A stretch of DNA of 64,000 bases from Candidatus Pseudobacter hemicellulosilyticus. Lineage in GTDB: Bacteria > Bacteroidota > Bacteroidia > Chitinophagales > Chitinophagaceae. Location of the stretch: contig CP119311.1 of NCBI GenBank assembly GCA_029202545.1, positions 744,001 through 808,000 of the forward strand, written 5' to 3'. How positions within the stretch are numbered: position 1 is the first letter of the stretch; each line of letters begins with the position of its first letter. This document shows positions 52,070 through 60,219 of the stretch, in pieces. Made by a program: the position numbers and the translations under genes. The notes beneath the pieces were generated by a model that saw only the letters and a program-made list of their open reading frames with translations, was not told where the DNA came from and ran no database searches.

Positions 52070-52103
52070 TACCTTTGCGGTTTACCCTGTTGACAACGGG
52101 GTA
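52070..52103 (+). promoter_or_regulatory. hemW promoter element and leader hairpin
   Basis: TACCTTTG (52070-52077) matches TAnnTTTG. The 73-nt leader begins with a stable hairpin: TACCCTGTT (52083-52091), loop GAC, AACGGGGTA (52095-52103), with one T-G pair and no T-run, so it is not a normal terminator. It could be a regulatory structure. Confidence 0.45.
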
Positions 52104-52150
52104 ACCTATTGCAAACGAACTGTAATATTCGATAAAAAATCCGGAACAGA

Positions 52151-53272
52151 ATGGCGGGCATTTATATTCATATCCCTTTTTGCAGACGCGCCTGCCATTA
52201 CTGCAATTTCCATTTCTCCACCTCCGGTAAGCAGTTAAACGATTTTGTAGCCGCTTTATTGAAGGAGATCCGCCTCCAGGAATCATTCCTGGCAGGTGAA
52301 ACCGTAGAGACCGTTTATTTTGGCGGTGGTACTCCCTCCCTCCTGCCGCTGGACCAGCTGAACAATATTATCGGGGAACTGCGGCAGCATTTCAATATCG
52401 GACCCGAAGCTGAGCTGACCCTGGAAGCCAACCCGGACGATCTGAACGAGGCAGCCCTTGCCGGCTGGCGCTCGGCGGGCATCAACCGGCTGAGCATCGG
52501 CATCCAGTCGTTTTTTGAGGAAGACCTGCGCTGGATGAACCGGGCGCATACAGCCCAACAGGCTATTGACCTGCTGCCCCTGGCCCTGCAGTATTTTCCC
52601 AATACCACCATTGACCTGATCTATGGCACGCCCGGACTCACTGATGAAAAATGGCGGCAGAACGTGGACCGGGCCTTAGCGCTCCGCATCCCGCACCTGA
52701 GCTGTTATGCCCTGACGGTGGAGCCCCGTACTGCCCTGGACGCCCTGATCCGCAAACAGAAAAGTCCGCCGGTAAATACGGAAGACCAGGCCCGGCAGTT
52801 CCTGCTCCTGATGCAATGGCTGCGTGAAGCTGGTTATGACCATTACGAGATCTCCAATTTTGCCCTGCCCGGTCACCGGAGCCGCCATAACAGCGCCTAC
52901 TGGAAGGGGATCAGGTACCTGGGACTGGGCCCTTCCGCCCATTCCTATGACGGCCGCAACCGGCAGTGGAATATTGCCAACAATGCCCTGTACATCCGCT
53001 CGCTGCAACAGGATACCGTTCCTTTTGAAAAAGAAGAACTCACAGAAGAACAGCAGTTCAATGAATTTGTCATGATTGCCCTGCGCACCATGGAGGGGAT
53101 CAGCCTGTCTGTGGCCGATCGGTTCGGCAATGGACAATTTGGCCGGCAGCTGCGCAGCCATGCACGGAAATACCTGCAACAGCAATGGTTGCAGGAGATC
53201 AACGACCATTATATCCTTACTTCGGCCGGGAAATTATTCGCCGACGGCATTGCCGCCGATCTGTTTGTATGA
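52151..53272 (+). CDS. hemW: HemW, radical SAM haem chaperone
   Basis: A 373-residue protein with the radical SAM cluster motif C11-R-R-A-C15-H-Y-C18 at the N-terminus. The HemN-like continuation has YFGGGTPSLLPLDQL, LEANPDDLN, NRLSIGIQSF, DLIYGTPGLTDEKW and HYEISNFALPGHRSRHN. The C-terminal HemW domain ends in a winged-helix-like segment. HemW carries haem to target proteins; it lacks the oxygen-independent coproporphyrinogen oxidase extension, so HemN is less likely. It diverges from the BamA-like gene. Confidence 0.9.
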   Translation: MAGIYIHIPFCRRACHYCNFHFSTSGKQLNDFVAALLKEIRLQESFLAGETVETVYFGGGTPSLLPLDQLNNIIGELRQHFNIGPEAELTLEANPDDLNEAALAGWRSAGINRLSIGIQSFFEEDLRWMNRAHTAQQAIDLLPLALQYFPNTTIDLIYGTPGLTDEKWRQNVDRALALRIPHLSCYALTVEPRTALDALIRKQKSPPVNTEDQARQFLLLMQWLREAGYDHYEISNFALPGHRSRHNSAYWKGIRYLGLGPSAHSYDGRNRQWNIANNALYIRSLQQDTVPFEKEELTEEQQFNEFVMIALRTMEGISLSVADRFGNGQFGRQLRSHARKYLQQQWLQEINDHYILTSAGKLFADGIAADLFV

Positions 53273-53353
53273 GCAAAATCTCCGCTGGCAGGCGCTCTTT
53301 TTTGTACAGGCGCTGCCTGGAGTAGGTATTCCATCTGTTTACTATGATCAGCG

Positions 53354-53467
53354 TCAGGAAGGATCGTGGCGCCGGTGCTTCCACCAGCGTATCCCTTCTC
53401 CCAAAATCCCTATCACCAGCATGACCAGTATTACCAGGGGACCATATGTTGTAAAGGAAAGCGGCAT
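53354..53467 (-). CDS. Small single-helix membrane protein (37 residues)
   Basis: The ATG lies nine bases after the gpsA stop. The 37-residue product has a hydrophobic helix (about 9-23, GPLVILVMLVIGILG) and a strongly basic tail (RWWKHRRHD), a plausible topology for a small inner-membrane protein with the tail in the cytoplasm. No family was recognised. Spacing suggests co-transcription with gpsA. Confidence 0.4.
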   Translation of the reverse strand: MPLSFTTYGPLVILVMLVIGILGEGIRWWKHRRHDPS

Positions 53468-53476
53468 GTAATCTTA

Positions 53477-54514
53477 TTAGACGAGTACCTGCTCAATTTG
53501 TTTCAGTCCGTCACCGGGTTTAACATTTTCCCAGAGGATGCGGTAAATGGTTTCCGCAATAGGCATATCCGCCTTTACTTCCTGGTTGATCAGGTAAATA
53601 GACTTACTGGCATTATAGCCTTCGGCCACCATATTCATTTCCAGCTGGGCCGTTTTCACAGAATAACCCTTGCCGATCATATTCCCGAAGGTCCGGTTGC
53701 GGCTGTAGAGGGAATAACAGGTCACCAGCAGGTCGCCCAGGTATACAGAGGCAGCGTAATTGGGTGTTTTGCGGTGGGTGATGGGATCCTGCCCGTCATG
53801 CTCGCCTACTTTGATATGCTGGATCCCTACTTTTTGCAGGAAGCCCGCCATTTCATCGGCATAATTGGCAATCAGTACGCTCAGGAAATTATCACCGTAT
53901 TCCAGTCCATGCGCAATGCCGGCGCCTACGGCATAGATATTTTTGAGGATGGCGGCGTATTGAACGCCATACACATCCTGGTTGACGATGGTATTGAGGT
54001 ATTCAGTAGAAAATGCACCAGCCACGGTTTCTGTGGCGGCGGTATCTGTTCCCGAAAAGGTCAGGTAGGATAAACGCTCTGCCGCTACTTCCTCTGCATG
54101 GCAGGGGCCCATGATGGTATGATACTGTGTAATGGGTACTTGGTATTCTTTGAGGAGATGATCATTCAGCAGCAGGTTTTGCTGGGGGATGATCCCTTTT
54201 ACAGCGGAGATGATCCGCTTGCCGGCAAAGGCGGCCGCATCCAGTCCGGAGAGGGTATCCAGGATATAGGCCGATGGAACTGCCACGAGGATATGATCAT
54301 TTTCTGCGAAGGCCTTGCGCACATCAGTGGTCAGGTCCAGCAGGCTGGTATCAAAATACACCGAACTGAGGTAAGATGGATTATGACGGCGCTGCCGGAT
54401 ATGGTTCACGATCTGTTCTGTGCGTACACACCAGCAGATGGGTTGTTTGTTATCAGTAAGGATCTTAGCAAGCGCGGTTGCCCAGCTTCCGCTTCCAATG
54501 ATAGCCAATCGCAT
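53477..54514 (-). CDS. gpsA: NAD(P)H-dependent glycerol-3-phosphate dehydrogenase
   Basis: A 345-residue enzyme reducing dihydroxyacetone phosphate to glycerol-3-phosphate for phospholipid synthesis. It shows the N-terminal dinucleotide loop GSGSWATALAKIL, the SAVKGIIPQ region with the catalytic-area Lys, and GDLLVTCYSLYSRNRTFG near the C-terminal helical domain, plus AILKNIYAVGAGIAHGLEYGDN. Full length, with its own TACATTTG promoter element after the upstream terminator. Confidence 0.94.
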   Translation of the reverse strand: MRLAIIGSGSWATALAKILTDNKQPICWCVRTEQIVNHIRQRRHNPSYLSSVYFDTSLLDLTTDVRKAFAENDHILVAVPSAYILDTLSGLDAAAFAGKRIISAVKGIIPQQNLLLNDHLLKEYQVPITQYHTIMGPCHAEEVAAERLSYLTFSGTDTAATETVAGAFSTEYLNTIVNQDVYGVQYAAILKNIYAVGAGIAHGLEYGDNFLSVLIANYADEMAGFLQKVGIQHIKVGEHDGQDPITHRKTPNYAASVYLGDLLVTCYSLYSRNRTFGNMIGKGYSVKTAQLEMNMVAEGYNASKSIYLINQEVKADMPIAETIYRILWENVKPGDGLKQIEQVLV

Positions 54515-54531
54515 GAATCGTTTCTTTCGGA

Positions 54532-54539
54532 CAAATGTA
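54532..54539 (-). promoter_or_regulatory. -7 promoter element of gpsA
   Basis: TACATTTG on the minus strand, 17 nt before the ATG and directly after the terminator hairpin of the efflux genes. Confidence 0.5.
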
Positions 54540-54542
54540 GGG

Positions 54543-54582
54543 AAAAAAAACTGCGGCGTACCGGAAGGCCGGCGCGCCGCAG
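54543..54582 (-). terminator. Intrinsic terminator of the TolC-HlyD operon
   Basis: CTGCGGCG / CGCCGCAG forms the base of a GC-rich stem-loop, followed by eight T residues on the minus strand (plus 54543-54550 is all A). Confidence 0.85.
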
Positions 54583-54610
54583 GAAAAGCATTTATTGTGT
54601 GCTGCTAACC

Positions 54611-55984
54611 TTATTTCTTCTTGGTCTCAAATAGTTTGTCGGCCGGCACTACCGTCACCTTGGTATCATCCTTCAGCATTTTGGACACTACATTGTAAGG
54701 CGCCGTTACTACCTGGTCCCCTTCTTTCAGACCACTCAGGATCTCAATATGGTTGATATCCTGGATACCCGTGCGGACCTTTATTTTTTTCACTTTACCA
54801 TCGGCCTGCACCACAAACACTACTTCATCCAGGTCGGAAGTAAGACCGGCCCTGGTTTGCTCCTGCATGCCTTTCTCTTCTGTAGTATTGTCTTTATTCT
54901 CTCCCACCACTTTATCCGTTCCTTTCTCGCGGGTGGTCACCGAGTTGATGGGCGCCGCCAGGATATTGGGTTTGGTAGTGGTCTGGATATCCGCACTGGC
55001 GTTCATGCCGGGACGGAAAGGGAATTTGATACCGCCTTTTACCAGGTCCTGGTAAGACTCAGGCAGCAGGCGGATATGTACTTTGTAATTGGTAACATCA
55101 TTGGAGGTACCGCTTACGGCAGAAGCTGCGGTGGTATTGCTACTGGCTATCTTGGTAACAATGCCTTTGAACTTCCGGTTGGTATAGGCATCCACTTCCA
55201 CCAGGGCGGAATCATACATGGATACTTTGGGAATATCGTTTTCGCCTACGTCCACCTGCACTTCAATCACGTTCATATCGGCAATACGCATCATTTCGGT
55301 ACCGGCCATCATGGAGGCGCCTACTACCCTTTCTCCTCTCTTCACGCTCATGAGTGAGATCACACCATCACGGGGGGCCAGTACGGCGGTACGGCTCAGG
55401 TCCTTATCTGCTTTTGTGAGGCTGGCGCTGGCGCCGAGGCTGGCGGCCTCACCGCGGCGAATGCCCTGCAGGGCGGCATTATAATTGGCCTGGGCGGAGC
55501 GCAGGTTATTTTCAGCCTGTTCAAATTCGGAAGGAGAGATCACTTTTTCTGCCACCAGCTGTTTCTGGCGGTCATAGGAGCGCTGGGCAAAATCCTGGGC
55601 GGATTTCAGACCGGGCAGCTGGGCGCGCAGGTTCTCTACGCTGGCGCGCTCCTGTCCTACCATGGCAGCGGCCTGGTCGCGTTGCGTGCTGTAGATATCT
55701 GCGTATATACGTGCCAGTACGGCTCCTTTCTTCACACTGTCGCCTTCCTCATAATTCAGCTCTACGATCTCCCCGGAGATATCAGGACTGACCTTCACCT
55801 CCGTTTCCGGGTACACTTTGCCGCTGGCGTTGACAGTTTCAATGATGGTTCGTTTCACCACTTTTTCGGTGGCCACTTTGAGGCCTTCTTCCTTGCCGAT
55901 GACGCCTCCCGACTTGAGTCCGATCAGGAGGACCAAAACGGCTATCAGCGCAAGAATGATCCACAAGAGTTTCTTCTTCTTCAT
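54611..55984 (-). CDS. Periplasmic adaptor (HlyD/MacA-like) of an efflux system
   Basis: A 457-residue membrane-fusion protein with an N-terminal anchor (about 6-26, LLWIILALIAVLVLLIG) and lipoyl-like halves (VYPETEVKVSPDISGEIVELNYEEGDSVKKG). A coiled-coil hairpin (about 95-180), a beta-barrel and a membrane-proximal domain follow. Residues around 355-385 form a Lys/Glu/Thr-rich insertion (EKGTDKVVGENKDNTTEEKG), unusual for the family. It follows the TolC gene by 57 nt. The cognate pump (RND or MacB-type ABC) is not adjacent; MacA-like features suggest an ABC partner elsewhere. Confidence 0.85.
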   Translation of the reverse strand: MKKKKLLWIILALIAVLVLLIGLKSGGVIGKEEGLKVATEKVVKRTIIETVNASGKVYPETEVKVSPDISGEIVELNYEEGDSVKKGAVLARIYADIYSTQRDQAAAMVGQERASVENLRAQLPGLKSAQDFAQRSYDRQKQLVAEKVISPSEFEQAENNLRSAQANYNAALQGIRRGEAASLGASASLTKADKDLSRTAVLAPRDGVISLMSVKRGERVVGASMMAGTEMMRIADMNVIEVQVDVGENDIPKVSMYDSALVEVDAYTNRKFKGIVTKIASSNTTAASAVSGTSNDVTNYKVHIRLLPESYQDLVKGGIKFPFRPGMNASADIQTTTKPNILAAPINSVTTREKGTDKVVGENKDNTTEEKGMQEQTRAGLTSDLDEVVFVVQADGKVKKIKVRTGIQDINHIEILSGLKEGDQVVTAPYNVVSKMLKDDTKVTVVPADKLFETKKK

Positions 55985-56041
55985 AATGTGACATTTTCGA
56001 TTGGTTGGTTTGCGGTCCTTCTGTGGGAGAAGGGTTTTGAT

Positions 56042-57505
56042 CTACAGTTTAATACCCTGGCCCTTATAGAACTCCAGCACTTTCATCTTGAACACATAAT
56101 CAAACTGCGCAGCAGCCTGGTCCAGCTTGGCGCGGGTCAGGTTGTTCTGGCTGGTGATCAGGTCAAAGGAATTGAGCAATCCCAGCTCAAAACGTTTGCT
56201 GGCAAAATCATAGGTACGTTGGGTCAGGCTGACGGAGGCCTTGGTAGCGTTCCATTTTTCCAGGGCTGCCGAAGCACTGTTATAGGCTTTGTATATTTCA
56301 GTCTTCAGGGTGAGGTCTGACTGGTCTCTGGTCAGTTTGGCGTTTTCCAGGTTCAGCTTTGCGCGCTGCTGGTTGAAGCGGGCCTGGCCGCCATTGTTGA
56401 TGGGAACAGAAATGGAAACACCGATATTCTGCCGGAAGTTATCATTGATCAGGGTTCCCCAGCCATCCCATAATTTGCTGAACGAACGGGTCTGCGACTG
56501 CAGGATATAACCAGGCGATACCACGGGAATAGTATCAGTTCCATTTTTCCAGTAAGTACCGGTGGGGACATCTCTTCCTGTCAGTTGTGGAAGAGCATAT
56601 TTATTGGACATACCAAACTGCGTGTTCAGACCGGCGCCTACAGAAATAGTGGGATAAAACGCCCCTTTGGCAGCTTTGACATTATATTCCTGGGCCTGGA
56701 TACGCAGGGCATTGGCCTTTTGCGCCGGCATATTGCTTACTCCTTCCCGGAATACGTTTTCCGGCTGCAGGTCCAGCAGCGGCTCCAGCGGGATCTGTTC
56801 TACCGGAGGTTCGGCAATATCAAAAGCAGCACCGGGATCAAAGTTCAGGACGGCTTTCAGGTCCAGCAGGTTCTGATCTGCTGTGGCCACGGCAGAAATA
56901 TAATTGGAGCTGTCCGTGGCGTACTGTCCTTCCAGCGTCAGCACATCCAGCTCAGGACTGGCGCCGGCATCTACTTTCTTACGGGCAAAGCCAATCTGCT
57001 CCCTGGTCTGCGCCATCTGCACTTTGGCAATATTGACCTGCTGGCGGGCCAGCAATATCTGCAAATAAAAAGTAGCCACATTGAGGGCTATATCGTTTTT
57101 CACTTTGGCAACGTCCATGTTGCCGGCATCTGCCGCAAAGCGGGTGGCCATTATATTGTTCCGGATACGGTGCCAGTTGAATACGGTTACACCTGCGCTT
57201 AATCCAAAGTTCTGGGAGAGCAGCATGGCCGTTTCGCTGATATAGGTATTGGTGTTAGGGTCAATGGAGCGACCGAAGCCAAGACCGGTACTTGTGGAGA
57301 AATCAACGTTGGGATACTGAGACCACTTATTCTGTTTGTAGTCCACAGCGGCCAGTCGCGACTGTATATCAGTTTGTTTAACGGAAATATTGTTTGCCAG
57401 TGCATAATCAACGCATCGGCGGAGATCCCATTTTTCCTGGCTGAAGGCAAAGGGAAGGAATGATCCCTGCAGGCAGATCAATAGTAGCATTTTCCATTTT
57501 CTCAT
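56042..57505 (-). CDS. TolC-family outer-membrane efflux protein
   Basis: A 487-residue protein with signal peptide (LLLICLQGSFLPFAFSQ) and two TolC repeats, each with long amphipathic helices (VKNDIALNVATFYLQILLARQQVNIAKVQ and the C-terminal LNLENAKLTRDQSDLTLKTEIYKAYNSA) flanking short beta strands. It would form the outer-membrane tunnel for the adaptor gene immediately downstream. A TACATTTG element ends four bases before the ATG, so its transcript is nearly leaderless. Confidence 0.9.
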   Translation of the reverse strand: MRKWKMLLLICLQGSFLPFAFSQEKWDLRRCVDYALANNISVKQTDIQSRLAAVDYKQNKWSQYPNVDFSTSTGLGFGRSIDPNTNTYISETAMLLSQNFGLSAGVTVFNWHRIRNNIMATRFAADAGNMDVAKVKNDIALNVATFYLQILLARQQVNIAKVQMAQTREQIGFARKKVDAGASPELDVLTLEGQYATDSSNYISAVATADQNLLDLKAVLNFDPGAAFDIAEPPVEQIPLEPLLDLQPENVFREGVSNMPAQKANALRIQAQEYNVKAAKGAFYPTISVGAGLNTQFGMSNKYALPQLTGRDVPTGTYWKNGTDTIPVVSPGYILQSQTRSFSKLWDGWGTLINDNFRQNIGVSISVPINNGGQARFNQQRAKLNLENAKLTRDQSDLTLKTEIYKAYNSASAALEKWNATKASVSLTQRTYDFASKRFELGLLNSFDLITSQNNLTRAKLDQAAAQFDYVFKMKVLEFYKGQGIKL

Positions 57506-57509
57506 AGAA

Positions 57510-57517
57510 CAAATGTA
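57510..57517 (-). promoter_or_regulatory. -7 promoter element of the TolC-HlyD operon
   Basis: TACATTTG on the minus strand, four bases before the ATG. Confidence 0.5.
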
Positions 57518-57629
57518 ATGGTATTGAAAGGGCGTCAGCCCGGTTTTTGATAAGCGGTTGGTCCGCGCCGCCCAAGTTACATGCTGGCCGCGAAAGATGG
57601 AAAAAAATACCGTTAAATAACCGTCAAGG

Positions 57630-58802
57630 TCAGGTCAAGGCAGCAAATGCCTGTTCCAGATCAGCTATCAGGTAATCTGCGTCTTCCAGTCCAAAATAAA
57701 AACGGATCATCCTATGCTCACGATTGTTAGCATCAAAAAGCGCCTCCGGTATTCCGGCGCAGCGGGGGATCAGCAGGCTTTCATGCCCGCCCCAGCTGAC
57801 AGCCATGAGGATATGTCGCAGGGACTCACAGAAGGTTACAATTTCCGCCCTGTTTTTGGCATTCAGGGTAATGGTCAGCAGGCCGCAGGCCCCGCTCATC
57901 TGCTGCCGGGCCAGTTCATACTGCGGAAAATCCGGGTCCAGGGGAAACAGCAGTTCTTCCACTTTTGGGTGCTGTTTGAGCCAGTTTACAATGGTATGGG
58001 TAGTTTTAGTAATACGCTCCAGCCTGGCAGGCAGGGTCCTGAGCCCGCGGATCAGGAGCCAGGCATTAAAAGGAGAGATGCCATTGCCCATATTCATCAG
58101 CTCATGGGTGAAGAGCTTTTTCATCATCTCCTGCTTACCGGTCAGCACGCCGGCCACTACATCACTGTGACCTCCGATATATTTCGTAGCAGATTGCAGG
58201 GCGATATCAATGCCCATGTCCAGGGGGCGCTGGTACAACGGCGTGCAGTAGCTGTTATCACAAATAGTAATAATACCTTCTGCACTGGCCAGCTCGGCCA
58301 CGGCCCGGAGATCCTGCAGGGCATAGTCCCAGCTATTGGGGGATTCCAGGTAAATGATACGGGTATTGGGTAAAATTGCCCGCTCAAAGGCTTCTATCTG
58401 CGTTCCGTCTACATAAGTGGTAGCCACCCCGAAGCGGGGCAGCGTATGATCAAACATTTTCTGCGCCCAGGCATAGGGCCGGGACACGGATACAATATGA
58501 TCACCGGCCTGCACATTGCCCAATACGGCCGCAAAGATGGCGGAAGAGCCGCTGTTGAACACCAGGCAGTCCTCTGCATGGTCCAGGGCGGCCAGCTTTT
58601 GCCGTAGAATATTGATGGTGGGATTATGACCGCGGGTATAGATATTGGCGCTGAACTCATCATTGAAGGCCTGCTGCATATCGGCCACTGTCGGGAAGGC
58701 AAAATTGCTGGTTTGCATGATGGGCGGGGCAATGGCGCCAAAATAATCGTCCCGGTCTTCTCCCAGCTCGTTCAGGATATAGGACAGTTCATGCTCGTTC
58801 AT
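57630..58802 (-). CDS. Trans-sulfuration PLP enzyme (cystathionine beta-lyase / gamma-synthase family)
   Basis: A 390-residue PLP enzyme from ATG 58802, which overlaps the stop of the upstream permease by 14 bp. Y55-T-R57-x-x-N-P (phosphate- and substrate-binding), D182 (ring nitrogen) and the Schiff-base K207 in LQSATKYIGGHSDVVAG are intact. The family breaks or forms C-S bonds in cysteine/methionine metabolism. Coupling to an amino-acid permease suggests use of an imported sulfur or other amino acid (cystathionine lyase or methionine gamma-lyase); the exact reaction cannot be told from the sequence. The longer frame upstream lies within the permease gene. Confidence 0.88.
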   Translation of the reverse strand: MNEHELSYILNELGEDRDDYFGAIAPPIMQTSNFAFPTVADMQQAFNDEFSANIYTRGHNPTINILRQKLAALDHAEDCLVFNSGSSAIFAAVLGNVQAGDHIVSVSRPYAWAQKMFDHTLPRFGVATTYVDGTQIEAFERAILPNTRIIYLESPNSWDYALQDLRAVAELASAEGIITICDNSYCTPLYQRPLDMGIDIALQSATKYIGGHSDVVAGVLTGKQEMMKKLFTHELMNMGNGISPFNAWLLIRGLRTLPARLERITKTTHTIVNWLKQHPKVEELLFPLDPDFPQYELARQQMSGACGLLTITLNAKNRAEIVTFCESLRHILMAVSWGGHESLLIPRCAGIPEALFDANNREHRMIRFYFGLEDADYLIADLEQAFAALT

Positions 58803-60120
58803 GTTGCAGGTATTTTTTGATGAAATACAGTGCCATAAAGATACCCAAAACAGCAATGCCGATCAACGCAGTAACTGGTTTGGCAAAGACGATGCTGAGG
58901 GCTATAAAAGTATAGGCGGCAATGAAGATCAGCGGCAGCAGGGGATAGGCTTTCATTTTGTAAATGCCCGTTCCATCCAGGTGCCTGGTGCGCTTGCGCA
59001 GCACAAAGATGGAACCGGCCGACATGGCCATGCCAAAGCAATCCAGGAATATGGAAAAGCTGAGCAGCTCATTCACTGTTTTAGCGAAGAAAAGCACTAC
59101 AATGATCAGCGCCGCAAAAATGGAAAGGGATACGGTGAGTACGTCCCGTTTCTCAGCCTTCTTTTTGAAAGTCGCCGGCAGCACGCCATCCTCGCTCATG
59201 GCATACATCACGCGCGGGTTGCTCAGCAGGTTGACATTTACATAGGCCAGCACTGAAAGGAAAAGCAGTCCGGAAAAAACCAGGGCCCCAGTATCGCCAA
59301 AGAGCTTGCCTACCATTACGGAAGCCACTTCTTTGGTTTCCTTGAGGTCATTGAACCCGATCACCTTATAGTAACTGTAATTGACAAGACAATAAAGCAC
59401 AATGATCATGGTGATCCCTATGAATATCCCGCGGGGAATGGTGCGGGAGGCATTGCGTACTTCCTGGCCAAAATTGATGGTCTGCTGGTAACCGCCATAG
59501 GTAAAGGATACCGCCACCAGGCTGAGGCCGAATGATTTTACGTAGAGGAGCCAGTCGCCCTCCGGCGCCACCACTTCAGCAGCGGCCGGCTCATGATAGA
59601 TAGCCGGGAAGAAAAGGGCGGAGATCAGCAGCAGCACCATCCCGATCTTGATCACCATCAGTACATTCTGCGCCTGGGCGCTCATCCGCAGCCCCATCAG
59701 GTTCACCCCATAGAACAATATGATGGCGCCCATGGCAATTCCCATTTTGACCATATCAGAAACAGGGCCGGCAAACAGGACCTTGCTGGCATACCCTGCA
59801 CCGATCAGGGACACCGCCGCTACAGAGGCCGCATTGGAAACAAGGATAATGCAATTGATGCTGAATGCCAGGGCGGGATGGTACGCATAAGAAAAGATTG
59901 TATAGTATCCGCCGGTGGCAGGATGTCTTGAACCGATCTCGGCATAGGTGAGCGCACCGCAAAGGGCTACCAGCCCTCCTACCAGCCAAGCCGCAAAAAA
60001 TACAGTGGGCGTCAGGGCTGCACTGGCCGAATCAGTAGCGGTACGAAAGATACCCATACCAATGACCAGGCCTACTACAATCATGGTCAGATCAAATAAA
60101 CCGAGTTGGGGCGACTTCAT
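58789..60120 (-). CDS. APC-superfamily amino-acid permease
   Basis: A 443-residue polytopic inner-membrane protein with about 12 hydrophobic helices. The first helix carries the APC unwound motif GLVIGMGIFRTATDSA, followed by GALTYAEIGSRHPATGGYYTIFSYAYHPALAF and later VSFTYGGYQQTINFGQEVRNA. LAT/amino-acid-polyamine type. It ends 14 bp inside the PLP trans-sulfuration gene, so they are translated together. It diverges from a TonB receptor gene across 99 bp. Confidence 0.92.
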   Translation of the reverse strand: MKSPQLGLFDLTMIVVGLVIGMGIFRTATDSASAALTPTVFFAAWLVGGLVALCGALTYAEIGSRHPATGGYYTIFSYAYHPALAFSINCIILVSNAASVAAVSLIGAGYASKVLFAGPVSDMVKMGIAMGAIILFYGVNLMGLRMSAQAQNVLMVIKIGMVLLLISALFFPAIYHEPAAAEVVAPEGDWLLYVKSFGLSLVAVSFTYGGYQQTINFGQEVRNASRTIPRGIFIGITMIIVLYCLVNYSYYKVIGFNDLKETKEVASVMVGKLFGDTGALVFSGLLFLSVLAYVNVNLLSNPRVMYAMSEDGVLPATFKKKAEKRDVLTVSLSIFAALIIVVLFFAKTVNELLSFSIFLDCFGMAMSAGSIFVLRKRTRHLDGTGIYKMKAYPLLPLIFIAAYTFIALSIVFAKPVTALIGIAVLGIFMALYFIKKYLQHERA

Positions 60121-60219
60121 TCATGGAAGATAAAAAATATTTGGTTTTACCTTTAGGGTACAACAGGCCGCTGGCATTCTTTTTTTAGCGGAAAAGCACC
60201 TACCTAATTAAATCGTTGC

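Noticed and set aside
60121..60219. Possible cobalamin riboswitch before the corrinoid-locus TonB receptor
   Set aside because: The gap is only 99 bp and also holds the divergent permease promoter. Cobalamin riboswitches need about 200 nt, and no B12 box is visible.
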